From assembly GCF_002127325.2 (NCBI RefSeq), contig NC_035438.2, positions 88,784,385 to 88,848,384 of the forward strand: 64,000 nucleotides of DNA, read 5' to 3'. The notes below the pieces were generated by a model, which searched no databases, had not been told where the DNA came from, and was given only the letters and a program-made list of their open reading frames with translations. The position numbers were made by a program, and so were the translations under genes. The stretch comes from Helianthus annuus (lineage: Eukaryota; Streptophyta; Magnoliopsida; Asterales; Asteraceae). This document shows, in pieces, positions 36,870 through 49,303 of the stretch (the first letter of the stretch is position 1; each line of letters starts with the position of its first letter).

Positions 36870-39815
36870 GTCATTAAACAAACCACCAATGTATAAAGTC
36901 CATGTTTAAACCAACCATCAAATGTTCTTGTCTAAACCATTGTCATATGTTTAAAACCCAAAATGTAGTCATGTAGTTAAGTATGTGTAAACAAAAGTTA
37001 TGTATGGTAAGTAACAAAATGAGAATACTTAACCATAAGTAAAAAGGAACAAAACAAAGTATTTTGAATACATCAAAAGTTATGTTTTGCCAAGTAAAAG
37101 CTTGTTTTATTGATAGAAACATTTATATGGTAAGTTAATGCAATACATTAAAGCCTTGAGACAGCAGGATAACCTTAGAGTAAAGGTTATCAAAGTAAAA
37201 TGTTTTCAGATTCAGTCATTCCTTTCATCCAAACCAACCTAGGATGTCAGGAACGGGATTTGTCAAGTCCTATGGTACCATTACTTACTACCGAGCGGCG
37301 TAGCTAATGTTAATGAATGTAGTAAAGAACCGTTTATGCAAACCAAATGTCATACCATATGTAAATAAGTTATGTGAAAACAATGTACTAAGTATGCTAA
37401 GTAAACATACAAAGCAGAAAATTCATGTAAATCAATGTGCTAATATGCCATGTAAACATATATCGCAAAGTAATGTAATGTAAATCAATGTGCTAGCATG
37501 TTAAGTAAACATACATAGCAAAACATAATGAAATCATGTACTAATAGTGTACTAATGAACATAGCAAGTATATGATGTAAAAACAATGGAAATCACGAAA
37601 GTAACAAGTAGGCACATGTGTTTCACCCCAAAATGTTTGAAAAACAGTAAAAGAGGGGTCTATGTACTCACTTGAGATTGCTTAGAAGTCGTAGGATAAC
37701 CACCAAGCAATGCTAGTAGATCACGGAATCAAACGGCACCTATATAGGTATCTACATTAATAAACGGACCTATCGGAGGATCGGGTAGTACGAGGGTTCG
37801 TAAACCAAATAAGTATGGGAACTTATGTAATATGGTTTGACAAAGCCTACATACTAAAACGAAACTCATCCTAAGTGCTTTTGACCCGTTACGACCCGTT
37901 TAGGTAGCTTATGCTACTTTAACGCGTCGTTTGCGTAAAACGCGTTCGGAAAGCCTAACTAGTCCTATGACAAGTAAGATATGCCTTAACATGCTTAATA
38001 TTGTTGTTAAATCAGTTTCGATACCAAAAATTATGTTACAGAGGTTTAAAATGAATTTTTGGCGCAAAAAGGGTATTTTGGTAATTTACCTAAGGCATAA
38101 GAACTACTTATCATACAACTACTTAAACGTCGTGACCATAAGGTATAACCTCGGAAGGTTATTCCCTATACAACTATGGTCACCTAAAATGTTTGGTCGG
38201 ATCCTAAAGATCGACCAAATGGGTCGGGTTCGTAAGCATAAGCGATTGATTAGATCGCTTACCTTTACGACCCTAAACAAGCACAAATCTAAAAGCGACG
38301 AGCTAAACATGCTAGAACATGTTTAGTAATGTTAGAAAACAGGTTTGGTATTAAAACAAACGGTTTTAATACCCTAGAGTAGTTTGGTTACAAAATACGC
38401 GAGAAAACGCATTTTGACCGAAACTACGACTCGTCACTGAGCCTAGATAACGTGGTAATCAGTAGGTATAGTTACTAGGGACTATAACCATCGTGATTAC
38501 GCTCACGTTATGAAGTTCAAACGAACTTCGCGTTGACCAAAAACTGGTCAATGCAGAAAGTCAAACACAGTTTGACTTTAACGCTAAAACGAATGAAAAA
38601 CGCGAAAGAATACTTACAGAAGGTCCCCGCAAGATTGATATTCCAAGTATTTCTCAGGTATGAAGTGTTCAACACTTCAACTTAGAGAAAATCTCAGAAT
38701 TCAAGTGGGTTTTGAGCAAGACATGGTGGGGGTATTTATAGATGTAGTAGAACCGTTAGGATCGTTCGTTGAATAACGTGCTTCGATCTAGGCCGTACAC
38801 ATCAAGCCCATTGTTTTACAAAACCAGGGGAGCCCCCAAACCAGCCCATAGATTGCCCAAAACCATTTGCACAAGTGAGGAACAGCTGGATCAAGCTGGA
38901 TTGCATTTTCTGGTATCTGGCACCTGCTTACGGACCGTATGGAGTAGGTCTTACGGTCCGCAAGGACCCTGCAGGTCAGAAAGATTGAATTTGGCAAAAC
39001 AGGCCCCTGTACCTCCAAACTTGATTTTTGATGCATTTTGGTACGTTTAAGCCCCGTTAACCCCATTTTAAGGCTCTAAAATGAAGTTAAAGTGTAGGGA
39101 ACTTGAAACATGCTCAAAAATATGCCGGATGTCGGTTCGTTTGGCCGTACGATTGCGTTGTTCGGTTAATTACGACGGATGTCGTAACGGATGCAAAAAC
39201 GGTCCAAATTGCGCGACGAATGGATTTTTGACAAGCCAATCACTAAAACATAATATTTTAATGATTACATAAATTTTTGGATGTCCGGATGAATTCAGAA
39301 CGTAAGTTATGCGCGAAAATGCAAAGTTATGCACTTTTTGACGCTTTTAGTCCCTGAATGACCCAAAAGTTTATTTTAGCACACCGAACCCCTCAAAGCC
39401 TATTTCTAAGCTATGTAAGGGATATTTAAGGTGTGTTTAACTTATGGCCATGTTCCGGAATGTTCGTTACAGTTCAAATCGGCATACTTTCGCAGTTTGT
39501 CAATTTTAGTCCCTGTAAGCGAATTAACTTGAATTTTGCCATACCAAAGCCTTTAAAACTTATTTCTAAGTTATGTAAAGGTTATTTAAGGTATGTTAAG
39601 CATAAATTGATGTTCAGGAGTATTTGTTGCATATAACTGATTACGTTTTCGCACCAGTTTGCGTATAATTCTCCAGAAAGTGATATAGAGTTTGAAATCG
39701 AATAAAAGTCAAAACATGAAAAGCATCAAACACAAACAAACAAACATAGGGATCAAATAACTTTATTTCATTGATAACTGTACTGTTTACAATGATTACA
39801 AGCACAGATGTCACA
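36870..39815 (-). repeat. 5' LTR of element B, outer part
   Basis: Continues the B LTR after the A insertion, homologous to 15870-18787 with about 30 mismatches. It keeps a 28-bp stretch (about 39682-39709) that the 3' LTR lacks; the related A LTR keeps similar sequence, so the loss is in the 3' copy. Confidence 0.95.
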
Positions 39816-39820
39816 GGTTG

Positions 39821-41481
39821 AACTACTGAACGATTACGAATGCGCTATCAAGTATCATCCAGGCAAAGCCAATGTTATGGCTGACGCTCTCAGTCGAAAA
39901 GACACTCTACCTAGACGCGTACGAGCACTATAGCTCACAATTCAGTCCAGTCTTCCTACACAGATACGAGATGCTCAGGTAGAAGCATTGAAACCAGAAA
40001 ACGTAAGGGCTGAAGCCTTACGTGGCTCGAGGCAACGATTGGAACAGAAGGAAGACGGTGCCTATTACGTAACGGGGCGTATTTGGGTCCCACTATATGG
40101 CGGCTTACGAGAACTTGTGATGGATGAAGCACACAAGTCTCGCTACTCGGTACATCCAGGGTCGGATAAAATGTACCACGATTTCAGGACGACGTATTGG
40201 TGGCCTAGCATGAAGGCCCACATCGCTACCTATGTCAGCAAGTGCTTGACCTGTGCAAGAGTCATGGCAGAGTATCAGAAACCAGCAGGTCTACTCCAGC
40301 AACCAAAGATACCACAATGGAAATGGGAGGAAATTTCCATGGATTTCGTTACTAGCCTGCCTAGATCCCAGCGTGGGAACGATACCATTTGGGTGATCGT
40401 GGATCGAATCACAAAGTCTGCTCATTTCTTGGCAATCAAAGAAACGGACAAGTTCTCCATATTAGCAGACGTCTATCTGAAGGAAGTGGTCTCCAGGCAC
40501 GGGGTGCCCACCTCTATGATTTCGGATCGTGATGCACGATTCACTTCGGATCTATGGCAAGCAATGCACAAAGCTTTTGGCTCACAGCTAGACATGAGCA
40601 CAGCATATCACCCTCAGACGGATGGACAGTCTGAACGCACGATACAAACTCTAGAAGACATGCTTCGGGCATGTGTTATTGATTTCGGCAACAGCTGGGA
40701 AAAGCATCTCCCTTTAGTGGAGTTTTCATATAATAACAGTTATCACACCAGTATCCAAGCCGCTCCATTCGAGGCATTGTACGGGCGTAAATGCCGGTCA
40801 CCTCCCTATTGGGCAGAGGTGGCGGATAGTCAGGTCATGGGTCCAGAACTTATAGTGGACACCACGGAAAAGATTGCACAGATACGACAACGCATGGCGG
40901 CAGCTCGCAAACATCAGAAAAGCTACGCGGATAAGCGTAGGAAACCATTGGAATTTCAGGTCGGGGACCGGGTTTTACTCAAAGTCTTACCCTGGAAGGG
41001 TGTGGTTCGTTTTGGCAAACGGGGCAAGCTCAATCCGCGGTATGTCGGACCGTTCGAGATCATAGAAAGAATAGGCAAAGTAGCCTACAGACTAAACCTA
41101 CCAGCTGAACTCGGTGCAATTCATAACGTCTTTCACGTGTCAAATCTGAAGAAGTGCCTGTCAGATGAGACCCTCATAGTTCCTCTGAAGGAACTCACTA
41201 TCGACGAGCAGTTGCGTTTCGTCGAGGAACCAGTTGAAATCACAGACCGGGATGTCAAAGTCCTCAAGAACAAGAGAATCCCTCTTGTTCGAGTTCGTTG
41301 GAACTCCCGTCGTGGCCCAGAGTTCACCTGGGAACGAGAAGATCAGATGAAAGAAAAATACCCCCAATTGTTCGCGAACAGTACAACCACTACTGAGGCT
41401 GAAGCTACCACGGAATTTCAGGACGAAATTCCAGATCAACGGGGGGAGGATGTGACACCCCAGGAAAACCATGCAACTTAA
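39821..41481 (+). pseudogene. Element C pol, second part: RNase H end, integrase, chromodomain
   Basis: After the duplicated GGTTG the RNase H frame resumes with [19 protein letters not shown] and ADALSRKD. A TAG at 39931-39933 follows, then an open stretch to the stop at 41479-41481. It contains the integrase zinc finger ([15 protein letters not shown] to KCLTC), [15 protein letters not shown] and DGQSERTIQ, the GPY/F module ([16 protein letters not shown]), and a chromodomain ([19 protein letters not shown]). The Thr/Glu-rich tail reads [10 protein letters not shown], encoded by a second near-palindrome at 41412-41432. Integrase residues look intact; the stops disable the polyprotein. Confidence 0.93.
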
Positions 41482-41530
41482 CTAGCTTCCTCAGTGAGTA
41501 CGTACCAAATTTCGGGACGAAATTTCTTTT

Positions 41531-41543
41531 AAGTTGGGGATAA
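41531..41543 (+). other. Polypurine tract of element C
   Basis: AAGTTGGGGATAA directly before the 3' LTR, with the near-palindrome AAATTTCGGGACGAAATTT just upstream at 41507-41525. Confidence 0.75.
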
Positions 41544-43622
41544 TGTGACAACTCGTGTTTCGAACCCACTTTTGTGTAACGTTACGTGATTATGTGAACT
41601 CTATTTGAATAACATGTTATACGTTCCTTCTGTGAAATTGTGAATGTTGGTTTATGTGTTACTTGAAACCAATCGTACATGACCCACTCGACTACACAAG
41701 CCCATTCGGTCTACACGCATCCGACTCGAGACCAAGAGGGCAACCCGGTAAAGGGTTCGGCCCACTTCCCTTGATTCGCAAACACATACCCATTAGGGGT
41801 TTTGATTTTCATTTACTTGCCAAACATCCTCACACACACAAACCCTAGAACACACTCTCTCTCTCTCTCTCTCGATCGGAACCAAAGGCAGCCGAACATC
41901 CCTTTCCATCGAAGCTTTTGGATTCGGATCATCCTCTTCACATCTCGGTTAGTATTAAGTTCGTCGATTGCATGTTTAATATGTATGATTATGAGATGAT
42001 ATTGTTATCTATCGGATTACATGATCTAGGGTTCTTGTTAGCATGATTTATTATGTTGTTGATTCTTAGTATTCATGAAATCGGCTGCATGTATGATTAA
42101 ATCGTATTGGTAATATGCTAATCGGTTCGAATGTGTGCTTGTTAATCGGCTGTGATATTATGACTTGTGATTGTGATTTAGGTTGCATGATAGTTAAATG
42201 ATTCGGTTTATGTTTGTATGATGATCCGATTGTTTGTTCTTGATGATGATAATATGAATGTTCATAATTATCGAATAATAGCTGATTTGATCTGATTATG
42301 AAACTGCTAAATTTGTTGACTGATTTTACGGAACTAAATGAGCTGCTAATAAGGAAACTGTTACAATCAGATAGTCTCGACTCGGGACCACCTTACTGAC
42401 ACAAAACAGCACAACTCGAGACCAGCATTGCGAGTCCTGTTGCGACTCGAGACCTGACTCAAGACCACCTAGTCTCGAGTGATATATGCACCACCCGAGA
42501 CCTCCTTTGTTGCGACTCGAGACCCCGAAACCAATACCACTCGAGATCGCTAGTCTCGACTAGAGACCGCGAACATTTGAACGCTATTGGACTGTCACTG
42601 TTACGAGCCCAATTGATTGGGCCGGATACTTGGACTTCGTTATTTACATAACTGTTCCTATTAATGCTCATACGTGAATTGCCATGATTATACTTGTGTA
42701 CAATACGTGTAGAACATAAGTGTTATACTTGAATACGAACCTGACTTGTATAATAACCGGGTTAGGACGTGGTTGATCACTATATAGCTTAATTGAACTT
42801 TTTTGTGTATCTGCCGAACAAACCAAGGTGAGTTCACACAGCCAAGGCATGGGATTCCCGGGTTGGGAATTGGGTTGGAAGATTTGAATTGGATAATTAC
42901 TCGTACTTACGCTATTGCTAGACTATATACCATCGTCCTCAGGTTAGTCAGGGAGGACACTTACGTAAAACCTACGTAAACTCATACCTACTACTGTCTT
43001 CCGGGTCGGAAGGACACTTACGTAAAACCTACGTAAACCCCACGCGTACCACTATCCTCGGGGAAGGGCACTCACGTAAAACCTACGTGACCTTGTACGT
43101 ATTCCTGTTCTCGAGTTAAGAAGAGCACTCATGGTTGCAAATAGTCTAGTAAGGATAAACATGGGAAGCCCCCATTAGTAATAAATATAATCATGGGAAA
43201 CCCCCACTATTAGTACATACATACATGGGAAGCCCCTACTAAATGAACATACGTTTTTCTATTACGAACTTACTTTCTATGAACTCGCTCAACTAGTTGT
43301 TGACTCTCTGCTGCATGCCTTGTAGGACCTTAGGTACTTATGGAGCTTGCACAGGGAGGAGCAGGTCGTTGTGGGACATGGATCGTAGACGCCATGTTAA
43401 ACGTTTAAACAATTGAACTTATGATTTACATTGGGTTTACATACTTATGCTTCCGCTACTCAAATTACGTTTCATTTGGTTTGAACGTCAATTGTATTGA
43501 ATTGGGTTTTACGAACTATTTTAATCATTATACATTATGTTCAATATGATTGATGGCTTGATCCTGGTCATGTCATGCCTCCAAGTGGTGGTACTCCGCG
43601 GGTGGAATTTGGGGGTGTGACA
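41544..43622 (+). repeat. 3' LTR of element C
   Basis: TGTGACAACTCG to GTGTGACA, 2079 bp, followed by TSD CAGTA. It lacks one 57-bp array unit and part of the CTCGAGACC block found in the 5' LTR. Confidence 0.95.
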
Positions 43623-43627
43623 CAGTA

Positions 43628-44038
43628 CTTCCTTCGCATGAGCTCCTTTAGCTCATTCCATGTCATCGCATTAGCAGCGGCTTCACCAAGAGTTTGCACT
43701 TGTAAGTTCCACCAAGATAGGGCTCCATCCAAAAATAGCCCAGAAATGTAGGTAACTTGTTGTTCTGGAGCGCACTTGCTCATTCGAAGAATAGACTCAG
43801 TCTTTTCAGCCCATCTTACAAAAGCAACAGCACCTCCGGTGCCGTCGAAGTTCACGGGCTTGCAGTCGAGGAACTGCTTGTAAGTGCACCCATGAGGTGG
43901 ATTGTTATTGCCGTTGTTGTTCGAATTGCTTCCACTGGTTCCTCCTTGTGAGGCTGCATACTGCGCTATGGCGGCAGCAATGATTTGTTGGAGTTCTGCC
44001 TCGTTGGTAGGCATGCGTGGACCACGTCTCGGCGGCAT
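43628..44038 (-). pseudogene. Element D gag, N-terminal part
   Basis: ATG at 44038 begins MPPRRGPRMPTNEAELQQII, followed by an Asn/Gly-rich linker and the capsid start CTYKQFLDCKPVNFDGTGGA and LSWWNLQVQTLGEAAANA. The frame runs into element C at the codons for KYC and resumes at 9623. The reading beyond 43623 is LTR of C, not gag. Confidence 0.9.
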
Positions 44039-44445
44039 CTTCTAAGAGATGTTTCACGTAGGTCAGGCCATAATAAGTAAATGAATCATACGTATTCTAT
44101 TCATCAACATATAACATCTCATGTTATAAATAAACCAAACACATAACATCACATGTTATAAAATATAAACAATCAATCCAACATCACGCATAATGAGAAT
44201 ACTGCGATTGCGCTGTCATAAATCAAGACCACAATGTAAGGTTTACAAGTTCATAACTGTATCGTACATCATCAATGACAAAGGGCCACATCGCCCTAGT
44301 CCAAACTATCTAATCAATGACAACAACAACCAATATACAAAACATCAAAATCATAATCATCCAAAATGCGGTCTCCAAAAAGGCTGTATAGTCTGCACAA
44401 TCGCGGTCCTCTCATCAAAAGTCTACCTGCGTCGTACAAAAAGGC
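44039..44445 (-). other. Spacer between the extra ORF and gag of D
   Basis: About 400 bp without a credible gene. It holds short direct repeats (ATAACATCTCATGTTATAAA and ATAACATCACATGTTATAAA near 44110-44165). It would be the region from which gag is translated or spliced. Confidence 0.4.
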
Positions 44446-45898
44446 CTAAGCTGATGGCGGTGGAGGAGAGGGAAAACGAGAAAAGAGTAAACGTTGCATA
44501 TGAAGCCAGTCCTCCTCCATAGCGCGATGAGAGTGCATCAAGTATGCTATCTGCTGCTCAGGAGTCCAAAAACGAGCAGCAGAATCGGGTGAAAGTGGAC
44601 GCGAAGGGTGTGATACCGCAGGTGGTGTCTGGCAATGACACGGGGGTCGCAGAGCTCTCTCCAGCTCTTGTACGCGACGGGTCAGCGCCTCCTGCTGTAT
44701 CATGAAAGATGTGAGAATAACCTCCGTAGAATACCCCACGTGGTATGGGTGATACGGATCAGATGGTGGCATAATGGGGGGCGTAGATCATAGAAATGGC
44801 TCGCTAGACGGTGTGAAGAATGGTGCAGCAGACGGTGCAACAGTGGGAACAACAGTAGGATGAGAAATCTGGGCCACAAACTGATCCCCTCCTGACACGA
44901 AAGGTATATGACCAAAAGGCTGACGAGATGAACCCTCTCCAGGACGTGGTGGAGGTATGTCCTGAAGAAACGTGATAGGTAAGTCAGTGCGGTGAACATC
45001 CGTGGTGTGTGTGGGAAACAAAGGAACATCAATGGGAGCCGAAACAGGGGCTGTAACGGGGGCTACAAGTGGTGTAACAGGTACCATGAAAGGTAGGTAA
45101 TCATCGTCATCGTCTATCCACCCGTTGTGGGTGTGAGCGTATCGTGGATCAATATGGGTCGCAAAAGGTGCACGGTCGAACAGTACCGGCACTGGATCAG
45201 GAAGTTGTGCAACAACAAGATCCTCTACCAGAAGTGGTGCATCAACAGGAATGTCAGCAATACGATCATCCACCAACGGTGGAGCAACAATAGGATGAAC
45301 GTCAATAGGTATATCATCAATAAAAGGAGCAACAGCAGGTGCATCGGCATGAACAGGGTCATGCTCTAATGCAGGGTCAGGAGCAACGACTGGCTCAGGG
45401 GCCACAGCAGGCTCCGGATCAACAAACTCCAAGTCAAAATCAGCTGGGTCAGCAAACAAAGGGTCGACAGGGGCTACAGGATCCTCCAGGGGCTGGTCTA
45501 AGTGAATGAACTCAATATCCTGGTCAGGATTAAAACCAGGTGGAAAAACAGGATCTGAATCATCATCAACATCATGATCAAACTCAAAGCTATGGGCAGG
45601 AGCAGGTGCAGCCGATGACGCCATGTCAGGGTCGGTGTCGTGTGAGTGGTGCTGCACTCCCTGTGTGTGAAAAGATGCGGACGCCACAAACTCAAAGGAG
45701 TCTGGAACAGGTGAATGAACGGGAGCCTCCTCTGCAGGAGCATCAGCAAGAAGTAGGATATCATTAGCAGCAATAAGGGCCTCACTCTCAAGGTCATCCT
45801 CAAGTGGGTCCTCCTCAAACAAATCGACGTCATCGTCGGAAACAATATCGAGGGGCATATCAACAACCGGATAAACAGCAAAGGGCACAGGAGCAGGG
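44446..45898 (-). pseudogene. Extra ORF of D upstream of gag, main part
   Basis: This continues the frame opened at 52996 once E is removed; the whole ORF is 552 codons including the stop. The main body is very rich in Asp, Pro, Ala and Val, with blocks like DDDVDLFEEDPLEDDLE, FPPGFNPDQDIEFIHLD and PPRPGEGSSRQPFG. A TGA at 44788-44790 interrupts it, and the same frame continues to 44446 with a short coiled-coil candidate (QQEALTRRVQELERAL) and a Pro-rich end. No catalytic motif, zinc finger or membrane span. Function unknown; it precedes gag on the genomic RNA. Confidence 0.7.
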
Positions 45899-46304
45899 AT
45901 CACTGATGCGTGTCAGTGTGTATATATTTTTGATGTATATTTAAGCCCCTTTTTACACTTTTAACCAAGTTTTAAATTTATAAAACACGATATTTACTAA
46001 CACTAAACACACATATGGGCAAGTGCACCCATCGTGGACGTAGTATAGTGTTGGTAAGATACCGAGGTCGTCCAAGGACACAAGAGCTTTTAATACCGGT
46101 TTATCCTCAACGTCTAATCAAATCAAAAAGTTAGAAAAATGTTTTAAACTAAGAAAAATAAAAACTAACTAAATGCTGAAAAATAAAAATAAAATAAAAA
46201 CAGATAGACAAGATGAATCACTTGGATCCGACATGTGTATTAGTATAACCTTTGATTATTTTCGCACTTTTGCACTTGTTTAAGAGATTATCTTAGTTAT
46301 TGTA

Positions 46305-46544
46305 GTAGGCCCCTCTTTTGAAGGCGACGTTACCCTCAACCCAGTAGTTTGAGTCAGCAAGGATACAATCCTAAAGGGTCGGATTATTGAAAGATAATTA
46401 ATTAAGTTATTAATGCAAATTATGGTAGGCCCCGCTTTTGGCGGCGACGTTACCCTCGGCTAAGTAGTCTGAGTCAGCAGGGATACAGTCCTAAATAGCC
46501 GGGTTATAGTATTAATAGTAGTTAACTTATGAGGGGGTCAAAGA
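46305..46544. repeat. 120-bp tandem duplication in LTR of E
   Basis: Two units begin GTAGGCCCC(T/G)CTTTTG and share CGACGTTACCCTC, GAGTCAGCA and GGATACA(A/G)TCCTAAA. The same pair is in the 5' LTR. Confidence 0.8.
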
Positions 46545-47103
46545 GTTTGGATCCCCGCCATCCAATACCTATGGGCATTGAAGGAGATCCTACTAAATTT
46601 GACCCAGGTCCCAAGCAGGACCTCTAAACGCTGAACAAGGGCAAGACCCTTACCAAACCGTTCCCTTAACCCCCGACCAGGTAGCCAACATACCTCCATA
46701 TAGACCGTGGAGATATGAATGGTGAAAATCTTTTATTTTATATAGACAGTAAAATAATGCCAAGACACCACGAACAAACGATGAGGAAAGATCACCTTCA
46801 ACATAAGTAACTAGTTATTAAAGTCATTAATACAAAACCAAATAAAAAGTGCAAAAGATTAAAAATAAAAAGTATCATACTAAACACTTGTCTTCACCAA
46901 GTGATGTAAGAGACTTAGGCAAACATGGCCTTGATTGTCAAGAACTCTTACGATCAATCTTGGATCCCGAGACGACTCACACACTCTACGATGGACAATG
47001 GATGATGGTGGTGGATGATGGTGTTATGGTTGTGGTGGGTGGTGGATGAAGTGTGAGAGAGGTGGTGTGCCAAGGGATGAAAGAGAATGAAACCAAGCTC
47101 CTC

Positions 47104-47111
47104 TATTTATA
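47104..47111 (-). promoter_or_regulatory. TATA box in 3' LTR of E
   Basis: Minus-strand CCTATAAATAGAGGAGC, a strong plant TATA context. Confidence 0.5.
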
Positions 47112-47597
47112 GGCTGAACAGAATGCTGGACACGGCCCCGTGTCCGCTGGACACGGCCCCGTGCCCGTCTGACATTCTCTCTCTTCATTAATTGTAATTG
47201 CGAATTACAATTAATGCGCCTGCTGTACTTTCACCACGCCCCCGTGCTCGCTGGACACGGCCCCGTGGTGAGCAATGGAAGCTTCTACTGGTTTGTCTTT
47301 TCTGCTGCTTCCTGGGCACGCCCCCGTGTTCGCTGGACACGGGGCGTGTTCAGACTCTGTTTCCTTCTCTTTGTCTTGGGAGGTGCCGTTGAGGGTCCGG
47401 GCAGTCCACTTTTGTTCCTTTTCTTGTATTTATGGTAGAATTGGTGGTCTTTTTGCTTCTTTTGTGATTTTGAGCTCATTTCATCCTGAAAATACAAAAG
47501 GAAGACAAAAACACTCTTTTTCCAACATTAGTACTTAAAAAGGGTTAGTTTTATGCCTTAATTGATGTGTTTTATATGTTGCATTTTACACACATCA

Positions 47598-47610
47598 AAT
47601 ACCCCCACAC
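47598..47610 (-). other. Polypurine tract of element E
   Basis: Minus-strand GTGTGGGGGTATT directly before the 3' LTR. Confidence 0.8.
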
Positions 47611-49303
47611 TTGAACTTTTGCTTGTCCTCAAGCAAAACTCTTTAAATGTGGCTTACACTCCCAAATGGAATAGGTAGAAGAGAAGTTTTTAGCTTGTCC
47701 TAGAGTGTCGGGAATCCAAGGTTTTTTTTTTATAGGTTTTATTTTTATTTATTTACAATCCTATTCGTTATGATTTATTTTGAACTTTTCATAAGATAAA
47801 CTACTTATTTGGGCATAACATGCCTTATTAAAAATTCCATTTATATACAAGTTCACATACCTCATGGGAGATCACTCAACACTCGGCCGAAGGTGTATAT
47901 TTAAGTGAATCACTCGAGAGCGGCACGGAACTTACGTCTTCCATAGGCTTGCCAAGCAATCAATCCTCCTCCTTTTTAACTTTTTACCTTTGTAAATATC
48001 AAGAGGACTTTTGGGGTGAAGGCTTGGGTTTAAAGGTGGGTGGTTGGTTAGTGGTTAGTAAAAAGGGCGAAAATCGTAACAAGTGTCGGTTTTCGTAAAA
48101 TACCTTGTTTTTAGTGACTTATTATTTTTGAAGTATTTCTCCAAACAAGCTTTTTGTAGCTTTTGTTTGTTTTTGACTTCATCATTTTTTTTTTCGTCAC
48201 ATAAAAGGGTGCGTTTATGAAAGACCGAGCTTGTTACTAAAATAAAGGTGAAAAATGAAAAAGGTTTTTGGTGGGTAAAAAATGTTTTGGGGGTAATGAA
48301 ATGAAAGGTTTAGGCTCAAAGGGGTTTTCTAGGGGGATTTTGGGTAGGTAAAAAAAAATGAAAAATAATGGTTTTGAAAGAAAAATAGTTAGTCCTAATG
48401 CCTCCATCATTTATTTACTTGGGTTTAAGTTGGTAAGGACCGGGAATGTATCGTCGTGGCAAGTTCTAGATCTGTAAAGACCGAGCGGCTATTCACACAA
48501 GAAACGAAAAATGAGCATTTAATCTAAATATGTGTATTTTTATGCTCAATAAAGGCTCAAAACTCACTTTTGTGGGAATGGGTTTTTAATTGTGACCAAG
48601 CATATATAATCGAATTTTTAACTAGACTTGTTATACCGTTTCATAATTTTCTTATGTTAGTTCTTTTTATCACGACGCTATCGGTTGTAAGCTTGTAAAA
48701 ATATAACCTTTTTAAAACTTGTTATTCCCAACTTAAACTAAGACAAGTAAATAAATAAAAAAAATGAAAAAGTTTTTTGAAAAAATTTGGGGTGTTTAGC
48801 GGTTCCAATAGAGTTTTGTGTAAGGCTTGTAATTAGGACTTGCAAAATTCAAGGTATTAGCATCCCCCCACACTTAAATTACACATTGTCCTCAATGTGT
48901 CCCAAAAATAAGATTTTCGGTTGATTAGAATGTGTAAAAGTGGGTTAAATACAAGATTTTATGGTACTGGGTAGCTGAACACGGGGTGGTGTTGGCTGAG
49001 CACGGCCCCATGTCCAGACTGCCAGTACCAAAAGTAAACAGAAGGCTGGGCACGGGGGCGTGTTCAGTGAGCACGGCCCCATGTCCAGGTACCTGAACTG
49101 GGCATTTCTACAGATTTTTGGGCACGGGGGCGTGTTGGGTGAGCACGGCCCCGTGCTGAACTTGCAGTAATGAAGAAAAATTGTCGAGATGCTCTGTTTT
49201 TGCGCATGGGGTGTTGGTTCAAGCTTCCCTTAGTATCCTTCACCATCCCGAGTGTGTTTTATTCCTGCAAATTAAAACTAAACTAGAAAGCATAAAAGTT
49301 AAA
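47611..49303 (-). other. Non-coding 3' interior of element E
   Basis: About 1.7 kb between the ORF stop and the PPT, where an autonomous Athila would carry other genes. No ORF of substance. It includes homopolymer tracts, another C-rich stretch (CCCCCCACACTT at 48866) and three copies of the GC-rich dyad repeat (48970-49160). Confidence 0.6.

Larger units (their letters stand above)
15168..39815 (-). mobile_element. Element B: Tekay-like Ty3/gypsy element, split by A
   Basis: LTRs 15168-18787 (3') and 24018-24719 plus 36870-39815 (5', split by A) flank a minus-strand gag-pol. TSD GGTTG is at 15163-15167 and 39816-39820, inside the RNase H gene of C. PBS is at 23998-24010, PPT at 18788-18797. 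LTR lengths are 3620 and 3648 bp; the 28-bp difference is one indel near 39682. By eye roughly 45 substitutions separate the LTRs (about 1.2%). Gag-pol has a nonsense codon and a frameshift. LTR and coding regions are close relatives of A. Confidence 0.95.
9629..43622 (+). mobile_element. Element C: Tekay-like Ty3/gypsy element, split by B
   Basis: The LTRs 9629-11794 and 41544-43622 flank gag-pol, with tRNA-iMet PBS at 11798-11810 and PPT at 41531-41543. The 5-bp TSD CAGTA is at 9624-9628 and 43623-43627. Nested B occupies 15168-39815, so the unsplit element is about 9.3 kb. The LTRs differ by an 87-bp length change and many substitutions, so C is older than A, B and E. It has stops and frameshifts in gag and pol. 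Confidence 0.95.
45904..47597 (-). repeat. 3' LTR of element E
   Basis: TGATGCGTG to ACACATCA with a 5-bp terminal inverted repeat. It contains a minus-strand TATA box (47104-47111), a 120-bp tandem duplication (units from 46305 and 46425), and CACGGCCCCGTG dyads (47130-47350). ORFs at 47198-47538 are shadows of the GC-rich dyads. Confidence 0.96.

Noticed and set aside
15168..43622. Host gene between the nested elements
   Set aside because: Every interval is assigned to an element; no non-TE coding sequence remains.
44193..44522. 109-codon plus-strand ORF
   Set aside because: Spans the spacer and the antisense of the extra ORF of D; no recognisable domain.
47198..47538. Overlapping ORFs in the E LTR (also at 52394-52734)
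   Set aside because: They exist in several frames over GC-rich dyads, have no family resemblance, and recur simply because the LTR is repeated.
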